Positions 1 through 12,270 of a DNA stretch of 64,000 bases are shown one piece after another (the first letter of the stretch is position 1; the number at the start of each line of letters is the position of its first letter). The notes beneath the pieces are model-generated. The model ran no database searches. It had not been told where the DNA came from and saw only the letters and a list, made by a program, of their open reading frames with translations. This DNA is from Capsicum annuum (Eukaryota; Streptophyta; Magnoliopsida; Solanales; Solanaceae). The DNA is taken from NCBI RefSeq assembly GCF_002878395.1, contig NW_025855744.1:934813-998812 (forward strand), read 5' to 3'. Both the position numbers and the translations under genes were made by a program.

Positions 1-1130
1 TCAAGCCACCTTCTCTAATAAAGATTCAAAACTTTCTGCATGAACACGTACTGTAAATTGTTATGGTCAGTGAACACATCAACATAAACCCCATAGATTT
101 ATTATCTCTAAATATTTAAGGAGAAGACAACAGCTTCCAACTTAAGATCATAGGTTAAATATTTCCTTTCATAGGTTTTAAGATGTCTAAAGGCATAGGC
201 AATGGACTTGCCTCTCTGTATCAAAACATAACCAAGACCAACTCTGGAAGCATCACAGTAAACTACAAATCCATTGAAACTATTTGGCAAAGTCAAGATT
301 AGGGCAGAAGTGAGTCGATTCTTCAACTCATGAAAACTCTTCTAGCAAGAATCTGACCACTAAAATTTGACCTTCTTCTGAGTCAATTGAGATATGGGGG
401 ATGTAATAGAAGAAAACCCTTCAAAAAACCATCTATAATAACCATCCAAACCCAAGAAACTCTGAATATCTAATGGAGAAATAAATCTTGGCCAGTTTCT
501 CACTTCTTTAGTATTTTAAGGGTCAACTCTAATGCCATCACATGAAATAATATGGCCAAGAAAAGATATTTATCTTATCCAAAATTTGCATTTACTGAAT
601 TTGGTAAACAATTGATGAGCTCAAGGGTCTGCAACACAATTCTCAGATGGTCTGCATGATCATTCTTACTGCAAGAATAGACAAGGATATAATCAATGAA
701 GACTATGACGAACATGTCTAAGTACTATTTGAACACCCTGTTCATCAAGTCCATTAAAGCTGAAGGGGAATTCATTAGTCCAAACGACATAACTAGGAAT
801 TTGAAGTGACCATATTGAGTTATAGAAGTTATCTTCGGAATGTCATATTCTCTGGCTCTAAGCTGATAATAGATGGATCTGAGGTCTATCTTAGAGAAAT
901 AACCGGCACCCTAAAGTTGGTCGAACAAGTCATTAATTCTAGGGAGTGGATACGTATTCTTGATTATGACTTAGTTCAACTATTATTTCAACTTCTTAAG
1001 TGCATCTGAAGCCATTCTATAAGGTGGAATAGAGATAGGTTGGGTATCGGGAAAGAGATCTATTTTGAAGTCAATTTCCCTTTAGGGAGGAACTCTAGGA
1101 AGATCTTCAAGAAACACATTTGGAAATTTC
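1..1130 (-). pseudogene. Ty3/gypsy reverse transcriptase-RNase H, element A1 (decayed, runs off left edge)
   Basis: Read on the minus strand from about 1130 down to 1, this encodes the RT and RNase H part of a Ty3/gypsy polyprotein. Visible blocks are PISIPPYRMA near the start of [29 protein letters not shown], then the catalytic block, and at 108-326 the RNase H start with [16 protein letters not shown]. The catalytic block reads [12 protein letters not shown], so the second Asp of the usual IDD is Tyr and the enzyme would be inactive. Several in-frame stops and frame changes confirm decay. Integrase would lie beyond the left edge. It is the downstream part of the element whose protease and gag follow at higher coordinates. 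Confidence 0.9.
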
Positions 1131-1304
1131 CCTTACTACTAAAACTGACTCGAGACTTGGAATTGCAAAATCAGAGGCTTTGACTCAAACAAGATGGTAA
1201 ACACACCCTTTAGATATCATCTTTCTTGCTTTAAGATACAAACCAATCTAACCCTTTAGAACTGAGGTACTACCCCTCCATTCAATGACTGGTTCATTGA
1301 GAAT

Positions 1305-1637
1305 CTAAAATTGAAAGACTCTATTTCTACAATCAACTAAGGTATAGCATGAGTAGATCCAATCCATGCCAAGAATGACATCGAAATCGGTCATCTCCAA
1401 CTCTATGAGATCAACTGAGGTAATTTTTTGAGATATTGTGACTGGAAAATTTTCGTATACCCATCTGGCTATAATAAATTTACCCACTAGGGTAAACACT
1501 GAGAAATACTCTACTAACATTTTAGGACTGACATCGAAATTGATGAGTATATAAGGAGTCACAAAAGAAAGTGAAGCTCCGGGATCTAACAATGCATAAA
1601 CATAAAGATGGAAAACCTGTAATGTACCCATAACCAT
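1305..1637 (-). pseudogene. Retropepsin-like aspartic protease, element A1
   Basis: A 110-codon open stretch matches the protease of Ty3/gypsy elements, which cuts the Gag-Pol polyprotein. The active-site motif appears as LLDPGASLSFVTPYI: the usual DSG/DTG is DPG, so the catalytic triplet is altered. The conserved C-terminal block FDVILGMDWI is intact. It lies between the gag remnant (higher coordinates) and RT (lower coordinates) on the minus strand, the normal gag-PR-RT order. The ATG is probably an internal codon of the old polyprotein and not a true start. Confidence 0.9.
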
Positions 1638-1639
1638 AT

Positions 1640-2828
1640 CAGGAGAACTTTCCTAATCATGTCGAGTCTGGAGTGCATACAACCTATTATGGAATTACCC
1701 ACTTGTGGCACTGGAAATAGCACTCTGCTGAGTTGGGTGACCTGCTGGAGCTAAAGAACGATTGGACTAACCCTACTGACCAACCTTTGGGCAATCCCTG
1801 ACCCTGTGGCCTGGCTTGCCAGAACCAAAACACCCATCCCTACCAGCCTTACACTCACCCTGATGGTTCTTACTTTATTTTCTACAGAGCAATTTAGTAT
1901 AGCCACTATTCACACTGCCTTCAAATTTAGAGCCTGGCGCCTTATCTAGACTGCCTTGCCTAAACTAAGGAACTGGCACACTAGCAGAAGATGGAGATGG
2001 AACTAAAATCTTTTGACAGACTTAAGAACGGTTATAGCCGTATAATCTTGGTTGAGAAAGGTTAAAACTACCTATTCTATCCCTCTTATTCTCTTTCTCC
2101 TTCTCCTTATACTTTTTCTCCTCAATCTACTGAGCATGAACTATAAGACTAGATAGGTCCATCTCTTTAATCAACATGGCAGTCCTACACTCCTTAACCA
2201 CATATTAAATTTACCATACACAAACTTACTCATTCTAGACCTATTATATACCACCATCGAAGGAGTATACCTCACCAACTGAGTGAACTTAAGAGAGTAC
2301 CATTTATGCTCATATTACCCTACATCAAATTAATAAGCTCCTGAACCTTACATTCCCTCAACTCTAAGGGAAAGAACTTGTCTAAGAAAGTTGTGGCAAT
2401 CTCCTTCCTCTCTACTAGCCCTACATCAACACCACGGTCTTTCTTCTACTACTTAAACCAGATGTGAGCTACATCCTACAACTGATATGCTGCCAACTTT
2501 GTACTCTCACTTATAGTGATGCCCATGATATCTGTCACTTTTTACACTATATCTAAAAACTCCTGCGGATCTTCCTCAAACTTGGATGCCAAAAACAAAA
2601 GGGGATTCATCTGAGTAAAATCCTGAATCCTAACTGTAGTTGTATTTGCCCCTAAATTAGCTGGAGCAACAATTTACTAGTTATTCTAGGTAGCTACAGA
2701 GTGGGATAAGGTAGTTAAAGAAACCCTAAATTTGGAACGGGAGACATAATCATTCAAGGGATTTTCTTTAACATGTAGGGGTCCAGACTGATCCTTGTTC
2801 CTTCTTTTGTTGTTTTTTTAGGAGGCAT
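1640..2828 (-). pseudogene. Ty3/gypsy gag, element A1 (decayed)
   Basis: Gag is the structural protein that packages the element's RNA. An ATG at 2828-2826 begins MPPKKTTKEGT, which resembles the usual MPP-type starts of plant gypsy gag genes. The reading frame is then broken by stops. Near 1770-1810 a zinc-knuckle remnant reads CFGSGKPGHRVRDCP, where the second Cys of the CCHC motif has become Ser. The order and spacing relative to the primer-binding site at 3034-3045 (about 200 bp of leader) support this start. Confidence 0.8.
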
Positions 2829-3033
2829 TGTCTGTAAATAGAATAAAGTATGAGTTAGAAAGAGGAATTTTGTTGAGCTCATGCTCTTTCATACGACATG
2901 AACACTGAAAGAAGGGAAACTTTTATAAAATATCTCATGGCCTTTTGTCCATAAGTGTTGTACGTTTCACACCTATGTACAAGACTCTACTCAACTCGAT
3001 TTTTAGATTTTCTAGGACACTTTAAAATCAAAG

Positions 3034-3045
3034 GCTCTGATACCA
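3034..3045 (-). other. tRNA-iMet primer-binding site, element A1
   Basis: On the minus strand the sequence reads TGGTATCAGAGC, the complement of the 3' end of plant initiator methionine tRNA. It sits a few bases inside the LTR that starts at 3051 and about 205 bp upstream of the gag ATG, which fixes the orientation of A1. Confidence 0.9.
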
Positions 3046-3050
3046 AGTTT

Positions 3051-3585
3051 TGACATAACCTAATAATACCTTTAGTTATGACAATGATGCTTACGGTCAT
3101 AAGTGACCACAAGTTAACCCCTAAATTGGTGCCTGTTGTGAGCACTTCGTAATACTGTAATGTAATGCATGAGTGGAAAATGCACAAATAAGGTACAATA
3201 AATAGAATAGTGGAATACGAAGCAAAGCATAATTAAAATTTCTGATATGATACTAGAAACGAAAATGTCTATCTAAAACAACTGTTAATACTAAATAACT
3301 AACTAATTGTCTAATTGGTTGTTGGAAAGCCTTTAAACATCCTGAGGACTTGATGGGACAAACCCCAACTATCTCCATCTGAATGAACATGAGAAAGCAC
3401 TAAAGTAATTGAAATAAGAAATTCATATCCTCAATGGATGAGGACTCACCACTTCTTCTGATGGGTAATGTGAGTATTCTAAAAGCGGTTGGGAAACTAT
3501 GCATCCAAACCAATATTATAAGACAACATAGCTCAAAGAAAAGTATACGATCAGTACTTTGAATGTACTGGTTTGGGCGATTGAA
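3051..3585 (-). repeat. 5' LTR of element A1, truncated
   Basis: The block next to the A1 primer-binding site resembles the first ~430 bp (plus-strand order) of the LTR at 4896-7268 and of the LTR at 56554-58700. Shared landmarks are the 'tactttgaatgtactggt' stretch, a 'gaggactcacca' stretch and 'gatgggaca'. The similarity stops near 3585, where gag sequence of the neighbouring copy A2 begins, so about 1.8 kb of this LTR is missing. Confidence 0.75.
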
Positions 3586-4671
3586 CTGAGCTTAGGAATG
3601 GTTATACTGACCCTGGGAACCTAACTGGGGATAATCTCTGACTTTGTGACCAAGCTTGTCATACCTGAAACACATATCACTGCTATCCCTACAGATACCC
3701 TGGTGGTTTCTGCCATATTTCTAACAAAGGGGATTAGTTTGGGCGCTGCTGACACTACCCTGAGGCTTAGGGCCTGGCACCCTATCTCTGTTGCCATCAC
3801 TAAAATTCGGCATTGGAGCACTAGCTAAGAATAGAGCTAGAACTAAGGATTTTGGAAAGAACTGAGAATGATTCCCACCCTCTGACTTAGGCTGAGCGAA
3901 GTTGAAACTACTTGTTCTAGCTCTCTTGTTATCCCTATCCTTCTATTACTTCTTAGCCTCCTCTATCTTTTAAGAATAGACCATGTTCCTGGATATGTCC
4001 ATATCCTTAACCAATAGTGCATTCCTACTCTCCTTGAACATACTATTAGACACGCCAAACACAAACTTACTCATTTTATATCTGTTATCTGCTACCACAT
4101 GAGGAGCATATCTGGATAATTAACTAATATTAAGAGAATACTCTTATATCATCATATTTCCCTGATTAAGGTTAATAAATTCTAGAACCTTCGCTCCCCT
4201 CAACTCCAACGGGAAGAAACTATCCAGATAAGTAGTGGAAAACTTCTCCCACTCTATGGACCCTACATCTGAGGACCTTTCTTTTTTCTACTGTTTAAAC
4301 CATGAGTGTCCCATATCCTACAGCTGATATACAACCAATGCAGCACTCTCCAAAGTAGTCACCTTTATAATATTTCTAACTTTCTGCACCTGATCAAGAA
4401 ATTCCTAAGGGTTCTCATCTAACTTAGACCTAGTAAAAGATACAGGGTTCATTCAGGTAAAGTCTCGGATCCTGGCTGTAGCACTATTGGCCATAGGGTT
4501 TGCCAAAATAGTAGCTGGGCATTTATTCTAGGCTACCATAGAATAAACTAAGGTGGTGAAAGATGCTCTGAATTCAGCGTGGGAGACATGTTCGTCCAAG
4601 GGATCTGCTTGAACTGGCTAAGGTGCTGACTGATATTTGGTTCTCGTTTCATTAGTATTTTTGGAAGGCAT
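3586..4671 (-). pseudogene. Ty3/gypsy gag fragment, element A2
   Basis: A second gag of the same family as A1 starts with an ATG at 4671-4669 (MPSKNTNETRTK) and runs toward lower coordinates. A zinc-knuckle relic at about 3640-3690 reads CFRYDKLGHKVRDYP; two of its Cys positions are Tyr, so it could not bind zinc. The fragment ends at 3585 against the LTR of A1, and no protease or RT of A2 survives. Overlapping small ORFs in this stretch are out of frame with gag. Confidence 0.75.
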
Positions 4672-4879
4672 GTTTTGTAAATAAAAAGGAGAGAATAGGT
4701 TATCCTAAGAGTTTAACTTGAGCTCATTCTCACTCGTACAATATGAATACTGAAAGAAGGGAAACTTTTTCTAAAACATCTCGTAGCCTCTTGTCCATAA
4801 GTGTGGCGTGCTACACACCCATGTACAAGACTCTACTAGATATGGCTTTTAGAATTCCTAGGACTCTGTTGAACCTTAG

Positions 4880-4891
4880 GCTCTAATACCA
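4880..4891 (-). other. Primer-binding site, element A2
   Basis: The minus strand reads TGGTATTAGAGC, one mismatch from the initiator-Met primer site. It lies 4 bp from the end of the LTR at 4896 and about 210 bp upstream of the A2 gag ATG. Confidence 0.85.
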
Positions 4892-4895
4892 AGTT

Positions 4896-7268
4896 TGTAA
4901 AGCCCCGAGTCTATAATCCCGAAGGATCACAAGCTAACCCATGGCTGGTACCTACTGCTATAATTGAATAGTAATACTGTAATTATGTGGAAATTAGGCA
5001 GAAACTTGCCATAAGGTTCAAATCTAAAATAAATATTAAAACTGAACATCTATCAGAAAATACTTTAGTCTAAAAAGCCTCTACTGTCAGAATAAGGAGT
5101 TGATGGAACAAGTCTCCAACTAACTCCGACTATTGAAATAAACTGAGTACTAAAATACTATAATAATAAATTCATCCTCAGACAATGAGGACTCACCACT
5201 AGTCTACTGCTGATGGATCGGGCTTCTAAGTATGATCGAGAGACATTGCATCTGAACCTATGATATAAGACATCATAGCATAAAAGAAAGGTATGCGTCA
5301 GTACTTTGAATGTACTGGTATGCTAAGTGAGGTAGGTTGACATGCGTGGGTTCATATGCATGAAGAATAGCTAACTAAATAACATGAACATAACTAAATG
5401 AGAGTACATGCATGAATACGTAAATTGTAAATGAGGTCATAATAACAAAGGATATTGAGTTTTGAATTATTGATTTACTAATATTTGAGTTCACTGATGT
5501 TGTATTACTGTTAACTAAGTGACTGTACCTGACAGTCCTGATTCTGTGGAACTATTATGAGTTTCATACTGAACTGAGTGACTGTGTCTGACAATCCTGA
5601 TTTCTATAGAACTGAATTGGGTTCCATTCTGAAGACTAAAATAGAGACTTTGGGAGGTAATCATCTAACCGACATACCCCAATCTGAGCTAATCGTGGTC
5701 CAACCTGTAACCCCAATTGGAAGGGTGTTAGTCCGTGCCATGGGTAAAGAAAAGCTGAAGAGTCACCCATAATCTGGAAGGTGCTCTAAATAAGAATGGT
5801 CATACCTTCAATCTGGTACGTAAAACACTCATCAAGCCTCAATCTGGCAGGTTGATGTCTTAACCTACACTGGCTACGTAGTTCTGGAACACAAAGACTA
5901 CTTTTAAGGATCACACCCTCTACTGTAAGGTGTGTGCCCATCCTGGGTTTACTCGATGTTGAATCTAATCCCAACTGAATAGACACTAAACTAATTTCTA
6001 AACTATATTGGGTTAGACTGAACTGTTACATGATCGTGTTAACTGACTAAACTGGACTGAGTTTACTGAGTTTTGATGTCTGACTGAATACACTGAGTTC
6101 TGTACTGACTGAATACTACTGATCGTGAAATTACTGAGACTATTCTGTAACTACTGTAGCTTTAGGTAAACAGCTAGATTTTTTGGTATTAAGTACCCCC
6201 AGGACTCGATAGCTTAGAAAGTAAAGCATAGTATGATTTTGAAAAGCATAGCCATCGTAAATTGTTCACAATTTGTTCACTTAGATATTTTATCAAACAC
6301 TGGAATGGCATGAACTAATATACATGCTAACATGATATAATCCCACTATTTAATTCACATGAACAACTCATCAAACACTTGGAAGGCATTGTATATGCAC
6401 ATAGTACTAATCAACATATGAGCATCACAATTTCAAGGCTTTAACATAAATTCACATGATACTACCTACATAATAATTATTTTTACATAAACCTTGCACT
6501 TAATCATTGTATAGAAACCCAATCAACATTATAATCATGAATACACTTGCATCCAAAACATGGAAGTCATGAAATCAATTTACTTAAAGTTTAAAAGCAT
6601 TTCTTGGACTCTAAGGGTGGAAGGGACCCTTGGATGAACACTTAACATACCTTGGTATTCAAATTTGTGAAGAATGATGGAGTGTTCATGAAGACTGAAT
6701 CTTGAATTTGAGATCCTAGGGTTTGCTTCTTAAGAAATTTTGAGAAAGATGAAAGGATTTTGCCTCTAAAGGGGCTTAATCTCGTGTTTTGGGGGCTGAC
6801 ATAAGGTGAGAAAAGACCCAACTACCCCTGAGGATGCAACTTTCTAATGACTAAAAACTGATTTAATGATGCACCGCATCGTTGGCATCGATACGATAGC
6901 CAACGTACCGCATTGAGTCCTTGTCGATTCATTAGAATTTACAATAAGATCTATGGAAAATACTCATCAACATGATGCGCAATGTGGCGCGTCGATATCA
7001 CATCAATCTACTGGTTTGAGCTTACAAATGTGTTTCAAATGAAGTCTGAAAAATCCAAAACTTGTCCGAGAACACCTAATGACATTTTTTTCATGATTCA
7101 ACCTGAAAATCATCACTTTAAGGTCATGAAGGTTGTGAAATAGAGTCACCAACCTATGAAGGCTAAAATAACACTAAGTCTGAATACTTAGGTAAAATTT
7201 TCTAAGTCTGGGACCCCTAATTAGCTTTAAAGGATTGAGCTAAGCTTAGGGTTTTATGGGGTCTTACA
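4896..7268 (-). repeat. 5' LTR of element A2 (2.37 kb)
   Basis: The block is bounded by short inverted repeats TGTAA...TTACA and abuts the A2 primer-binding site. On the minus strand it begins TGTAAGACCCC at 7268 and ends GGGGCTTTACA at 4896. It contains a stretch of two imperfect ~60-bp repeats built on 'gactgt..ctgaca(g/a)tcctgatt' (about 5518-5640) and a degenerate ACTGA-rich tract (6020-6170). Its near-homologue at 56554-58700 defines the family. No full-length ORF is present; short ORFs here are chance. Confidence 0.85.
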
Positions 7269-7679
7269 TATGGAACTGACATGGTAACACAACTGTAGGG
7301 TAAAGTACACATAGTATAAGCAGATCTCTTAAAAGTCACAAATACCTTTAATTTAAATTGTATTACCCATAATAGACATGTCGATGCTACATTCATACCT
7401 AGACTTCTTCCATAATTGAGATATGTGCTCTTTGTCATCGAACTGATAATAAGAATATTTTTGTCAATGGGCTCACAGTCTGATACGTTTCTTGCATGCT
7501 CAATATGAAAAATTATGCATCATCTTCCCATTTAGCTTTAATCTTAAAAATATGTAACATCTATCTCCTGTCTTTTGTGCTATTTTAGTGTGTGGGAAAA
7601 AAATTTCAATGTATGTATCAAAGAAGAAACTAATCTAGACATCATTTTGTCTGAAATACTTGCCTTTTGATTTTTATTT
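7269..7679. other. Low-copy spacer, no gene seen
   Basis: I see no retrotransposon signature and no convincing ORF. The last ~45 bases (7637-7684) match 46634-46678 with about three differences and form the left flank of the element B insertion. The rest of the stretch has no visible counterpart elsewhere in the window. Confidence 0.5.
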
Positions 7680-7684
7680 GTTTG
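7680..7684. repeat. Target-site duplication (left) of element B
   Basis: GTTTG immediately before the LTR start TGTAACGACC. The same five bases follow the 3' LTR at 34147-34151. The uninterrupted site with a single GTTTG is present at 46674-46678. Confidence 0.8.
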
Positions 7685-8508
7685 TGTAACGACCAGTTTT
7701 TTAATGAAATATGTAAAATGTGTGCTTTGTGTGATTTAACTATTTTATCCCTTACTGCAGTTTTATTATGGCATTTCTGGGGTTTGGGGTGATTTGCATG
7801 ATTTTCGATAAATTTTGGTACCATTTATGTAATATTGTGGTTTTTTATGGCTTTGAGAGCCTTATTTTGGACTTATGGGGATATCTTTTGATCCGTGTGA
7901 TGGATAGCTGAAAGGAATCCACCAGCAGCTCCGAAATATCAATTTTAGGCTAGGTAGATCTTTAGTTCAGGTCCCGATGCACTCGGACTCATTTTAACTT
8001 ATTGGTCGGAAAGTTGAAAAATTAAAAATATGAGTGTGGGAATCATATTTGGTTGAAACGACCTCGGATGAAAAATACAACTTCGTCTATAGGTCTATAA
8101 TGATGATTTTAGTATGGTACCATGTTTGGTGTGAATTTGTGATTTTAAATCTAATTTCGTTCCTCAATTTGGAAAATTACAATTTTGGGTTTTGGGTCAA
8201 CTTTATAAAAATGACATTTTTCAAAAATCTGATATCGCCATTGAGTCTAAAGCATCAAATGTATTATGGTTACATAGCTCATCTATGTATATTGGACTCT
8301 AAACGAATCCCTGACACTCCGTCGAAGTCCATTTGGACTAAAAATTTTGGTGCACCAAGTTGGTGGTGCAACCAGGAAATTTAAAGAGTAAATTGCATTC
8401 CTCAAGTGCAATTTATGCTTTATTTTACCTGATAATCGGGTATAGTATAAATAGCCCTTTTTGTCCAGTTTTTTCTCATTCTATCACCTTTTTATTGAGA
8501 ATTAAATA
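7685..8508 (+). repeat. 5' LTR of element B, 5' part only
   Basis: The block starts TGTAACGACC and is homologous along its length to 31083-31905, the start of the B 3' LTR. Both contain the same TATA box in 'agtataaatagc' (TATAAATA at 8446-8453 and 31841-31848), about 760 bp from the LTR start in each. Homology stops at 8508, where the LTR of element C begins. The remaining ~2.2 kb of the LTR is not found in this copy. Confidence 0.85.
8446..8453 (+). promoter_or_regulatory. LTR TATA box, element B 5' LTR
   Basis: TATAAATA is conserved in position in both B LTRs (here and at 31841-31848), so it is the likely core promoter of the element. Activity cannot be judged from sequence. Confidence 0.6.
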
Positions 8509-10475
8509 TGTAGACACATAATTTTGTTCCTCCCAAAGGTCAACTTTTACCCATTTACCTTACCTTGCCATGCACCCTACCTCATTCCATGATTCTTCCA
8601 TAAAAAGACAAAAACTAAGAAAATCTCAACAAATTATCTATATTCCCCTATTAAAATTGGACAACTCAACCCTCCACCTCACACTCTCATACCTATGAAC
8701 CCCCTATACCTTTAGCCCTCCCTCCCCCATTATATTTTTAAGCCTTATTTACCTTTAATAAAACACTCACTCACCTTCTATAAGGGGAGACCTCACAATT
8801 TATACTCTACACATACAGCAACTCTACACCCACAGCAACACTACACATACTGAACATACAAACTTAAGATATACATAGACACACTAAAAATGGATGGAGA
8901 AAAGATAGTCAAAATAGAGGGGAAAGAGGGCGAGAGATAGAGAATGAATGAGAAAATATAGAGAAGGGAGAGATGGTAATTTGGAGATAATGAATAGACA
9001 GAGAGAGATTAAAATTCCATACATTGAATGAAGAAAAGAAAGAGCAGTGAATAGAGAGAGATAGGAGTGATCAAGAGAGGGAAACAGTAAAAGGAAGGGA
9101 TAAAATACATCAATCTTTAATATTCTAGTGAAGTTTTCACCGAAATTGCCATTACCATCGGAAAATCTAACTTTTTCTACGTTCTCCATCACTACCTGAG
9201 CTCGCTGGAGCTCTGGAGACACAAAAAGCAGTAACTCCGACCTAACCTACCTTCATTTTTTATGAAGTCCACTGGAAAACAACTAAAATACACCCGCAGC
9301 TTATGAAATAAGTGTGGGTCATCTATATTTTTAGATTTTGGTTTGGGTTGGCAAAAAATAGTGAAGGTTATACTAAAGCTTAGTTTATTCACATTGAGGT
9401 TCAACAAGAGGTCTCCGATTGAGGGTTCATCTTTTCATTCGAGTAATATTGAATTTCAAAAGATCCAAATTGAGATCCAACTCTATTCTCTCTTTCTCTT
9501 TTCATTTCGTTGTTTAACATATTTGGTGCATTGAATGGAATATTATATGTTGGTGGTGAATAGTTTTTTGTATTGATTCATTGTTAGTTTCCTTGATTAT
9601 GGATTGCGTGATAAAATAATATCTCGTTTGAGAATTAAAATCGATTATTTGGGAAGAGATTAAAAAGTTAATCAAGGCAAATATTGGTAATTTTGATTCA
9701 TAAGGCAAGTGGTTTTATTAATTGGTTTTTAGCTATTTATTTGCAGTTAATAGTATCATGATAGGTCGAAATGGGTAGGTATACGATACATTGGTAAGGA
9801 AAATTTAGAGATTGTGGATTATTGAATGTTTGAATTTTGAATGATTTTTATTTTCACATTTGAATCAATTGTACTTAGTTGGCCGAGGAATGCTCGAAGT
9901 TTATTTGTATTGATTTATCTGGAAAGCCCCAAGAGAGTTGTACTTAAAGACGGTGTGAAATCAAGTCCCAAAACATCGGTTAGAGCTTAGTTTAGTGATT
10001 AGTTAGAATAGCTTAGGTTTTCCATTTCAGCAATGTATTTTGGATTGTATTAATTGGACTAGACACTATTTTTTTGGATTTTGATTGTTTGGTTGTTTGC
10101 TTTCTTGTTTATGTGTTTTGTTGGATTAGACATTTCATAATGTCATATTAGCTGATATGCTCCACGTAGTGACCATGGTCGAACCACGGGACCAAAGAAT
10201 GCCTAACACCTTCCCCTCAATCAACAGAGATTTCAGACCATTCTTAGCCGAAATCTCTGTTCATGGACCACTTTTAAAGAGTCAAAAATTATTTTAAAAA
10301 ATAATATCCAAAGGTGACTTGGTACACCAGATTTATTCCAAGTGGCGACTCTGAGTTTAATTGTACAAAAATACTTATCGAAATATATTTTCACTTTTAG
10401 TCATTAAATAATAAAATTCCTTTTTTGAACTTAAAATAAAACCAAACTTTTTTTTGGTAAAAAGGGGGTGTGACA
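8509..10475 (+). repeat. 5' LTR of element C (Tat/Ogre-like)
   Basis: Bounded by TGTAGACACA at 8509 and GGTGTGACA ending at 10475, and followed after 5 bp by a primer-binding site that is not the Met type. Length about 1.97 kb. I did not find a second copy of this LTR in the window, so the element is 3'-truncated. ORFs inside (for example 8884-9222 on the minus strand, low-complexity Leu/Ser/Phe) are not credible genes. Confidence 0.7.
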
Positions 10476-10480
10476 GCTCG

Positions 10481-10498
10481 TGCGACTCTGTTGGGGAT
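10481..10498 (+). other. Primer-binding site of element C, not Met-type
   Basis: The sequence TGCGACTCTGTTGGGGAT follows the LTR end. It resembles the TGGCGACTC(T/C)GCTGGGG primer site reported for Tat/Ogre lineage gypsy elements and attributed to tRNA-Arg. Assignment to tRNA-Arg is from memory of the lineage; the position is seen directly. Confidence 0.6.
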
Positions 10499-10499
10499 T

Positions 10500-12270
10500 T
10501 TTCAGAATTCGAGCTTATTTTGGGTTGTATTGGCTTAGTTTTACACTATAGGTTTATAGACATTTTGTTTGTGTTATTATTTGGTCATTGTTGGATGCCT
10601 ACGAGTTCTTTATTTACAAGTTTTCCTTATATGTTACAGCTTTATATTTGTCATCATATGCATTACCCCGGGTTAATTTTTCGCAATAAGTCCCGTAGTA
10701 CACATGTGCACACGAACATTCATTGAGTCATCCTTATTTTAGGAGGGGGCATTGGGTGTATAGAGTAGGTGAAAAGCTATAGCAATAACTATCGATCATA
10801 TGCTCTCTCGAATAGCCTTGTTAGTGGAACTCCATCCTAGGTCAACCTTTATGTCATGCTTATTTGCATCATATTGAGACCTAGCGGGACCCGTTTGGTC
10901 CTTTGGAGGTGACTTACCCCTAGAATCCGTATGTGCTAATTGTTGCATCTTTGAGGGTAACTGGGTCATTTGACGGACTGATTTAGAGGAAGCATGTGCT
11001 AAAATTAAAGAAAGCGTGTGTTTAGGCAAGGAAAAGTTAAAAAAAAAAAAACTAAAAACAATGTGAGTCAAGAAAAGAGTTTCGTAGTTTTTACGAGTTC
11101 TTTATGGGTTATGTTTAAAAAATAGATGTTAGAAGTTTTGTACATTTCATATAATGAAAATGCCAAAAATATTTTCCTTTTAAGTCTCGTCATGTTTTTC
11201 TATGTCAAAATTTTATTTGTAGTGATGCTTTGTTTTGACCAATTTCATATGAAAATACAAAAAGATTTTATTTTCTTAGTTGTTTGTGTCATTTTTATAT
11301 GAAGTGTCAAACTGAAAACTCAAAAAAATTCATTAACCTTTTCTTTTCATCATCTGTTTTGGTCGAGTCCTTCAATTCATGGTCTAGTCTACTAGTTATT
11401 ATTTAATTATCCAATCTTAAAGAACTACACACACTTGATTCTCCTCTTTCAGGAGTGAGATACGTAGACAACCCTTCTTGGGTTCGGTGATCTTTTTAAA
11501 AAATATTTCTTCACTTTTTATTTAGAGTAGGTATTTCATAACGTCTTTAAAAGAAAACTACAACATGATTTTCTGTTAATAGTTCTAGGTTTTGTTTGAG
11601 TATGAAATTTAAAATCGAAAACTCAAAAAAAAAATTGTCAATATCTTATAAAATAACGATAAAACAAAAAAAAGAAATTTACTTTGTTCTTTATTTTAGA
11701 TTAGTTGTTAGCACAAGTTGCTTCATCTAACAAATATAAAAAGATTTTTCTTTGATAATTTTTTATTTCATTTTTGTATGAAATTAGAATCAAAATTTAG
11801 AAAAAATTTGTAAATATCTTTTAAAAAAAATCATTTGGTGATAGATTAGTTAAGCCATGTATTTCTTCATACGAAAATTCAAAAATATTTTTCTTTGATA
11901 CCATAGGCTTCATTTTGCATAGGGGGTTTAAACGTGAAAATTCAAAAAGATTTTCGTCAATTTGTTATTTTTTTCCTTTTAAAATTTCAAGAAAAAAGAA
12001 AAAGAGAGTTTTATTGGCCGTTTTGTGGCCAAACTTCATGAACTATGTACACCTGATTCTCCTCTCTCAGGGGTGAGATATGTGAATGCCCTTTTAGGAT
12101 TCGGTGATCTTTTAAAAAAAAAAAAAAACGAAAAAAGGAAAAAATATTTTGAAAAAGTGTTGAATTCTAATGCATCTGTTATCTCTATGGTTTAGTTCAT
12201 TTTAAGGTGGTTGGTTTATGGTATTCTTGATAGTCACCCATATTACACCAAGTCTAAGATAAAGTTAGTT
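10500..12270 (+). other. 5' non-coding leader of element C
   Basis: About 1.8 kb without a convincing gene lies between the primer site and gag. It holds two copies of a ~64-bp box that begins 'ttgattctcctct' and ends 'ttcggtgatctttt' (11434-11497 and 12051-12115), plus A-rich spacers. Long leaders of this kind are usual in Tat/Ogre-type elements. Small ORFs at 10454-10726 and 10796-11071 have no recognisable features. Confidence 0.55.

Noticed and set aside
8884..9222. 112-codon minus-strand ORF in the C LTR
   Set aside because: Low-complexity Leu/Ser/Phe sequence from a GA-rich tract inside an LTR.
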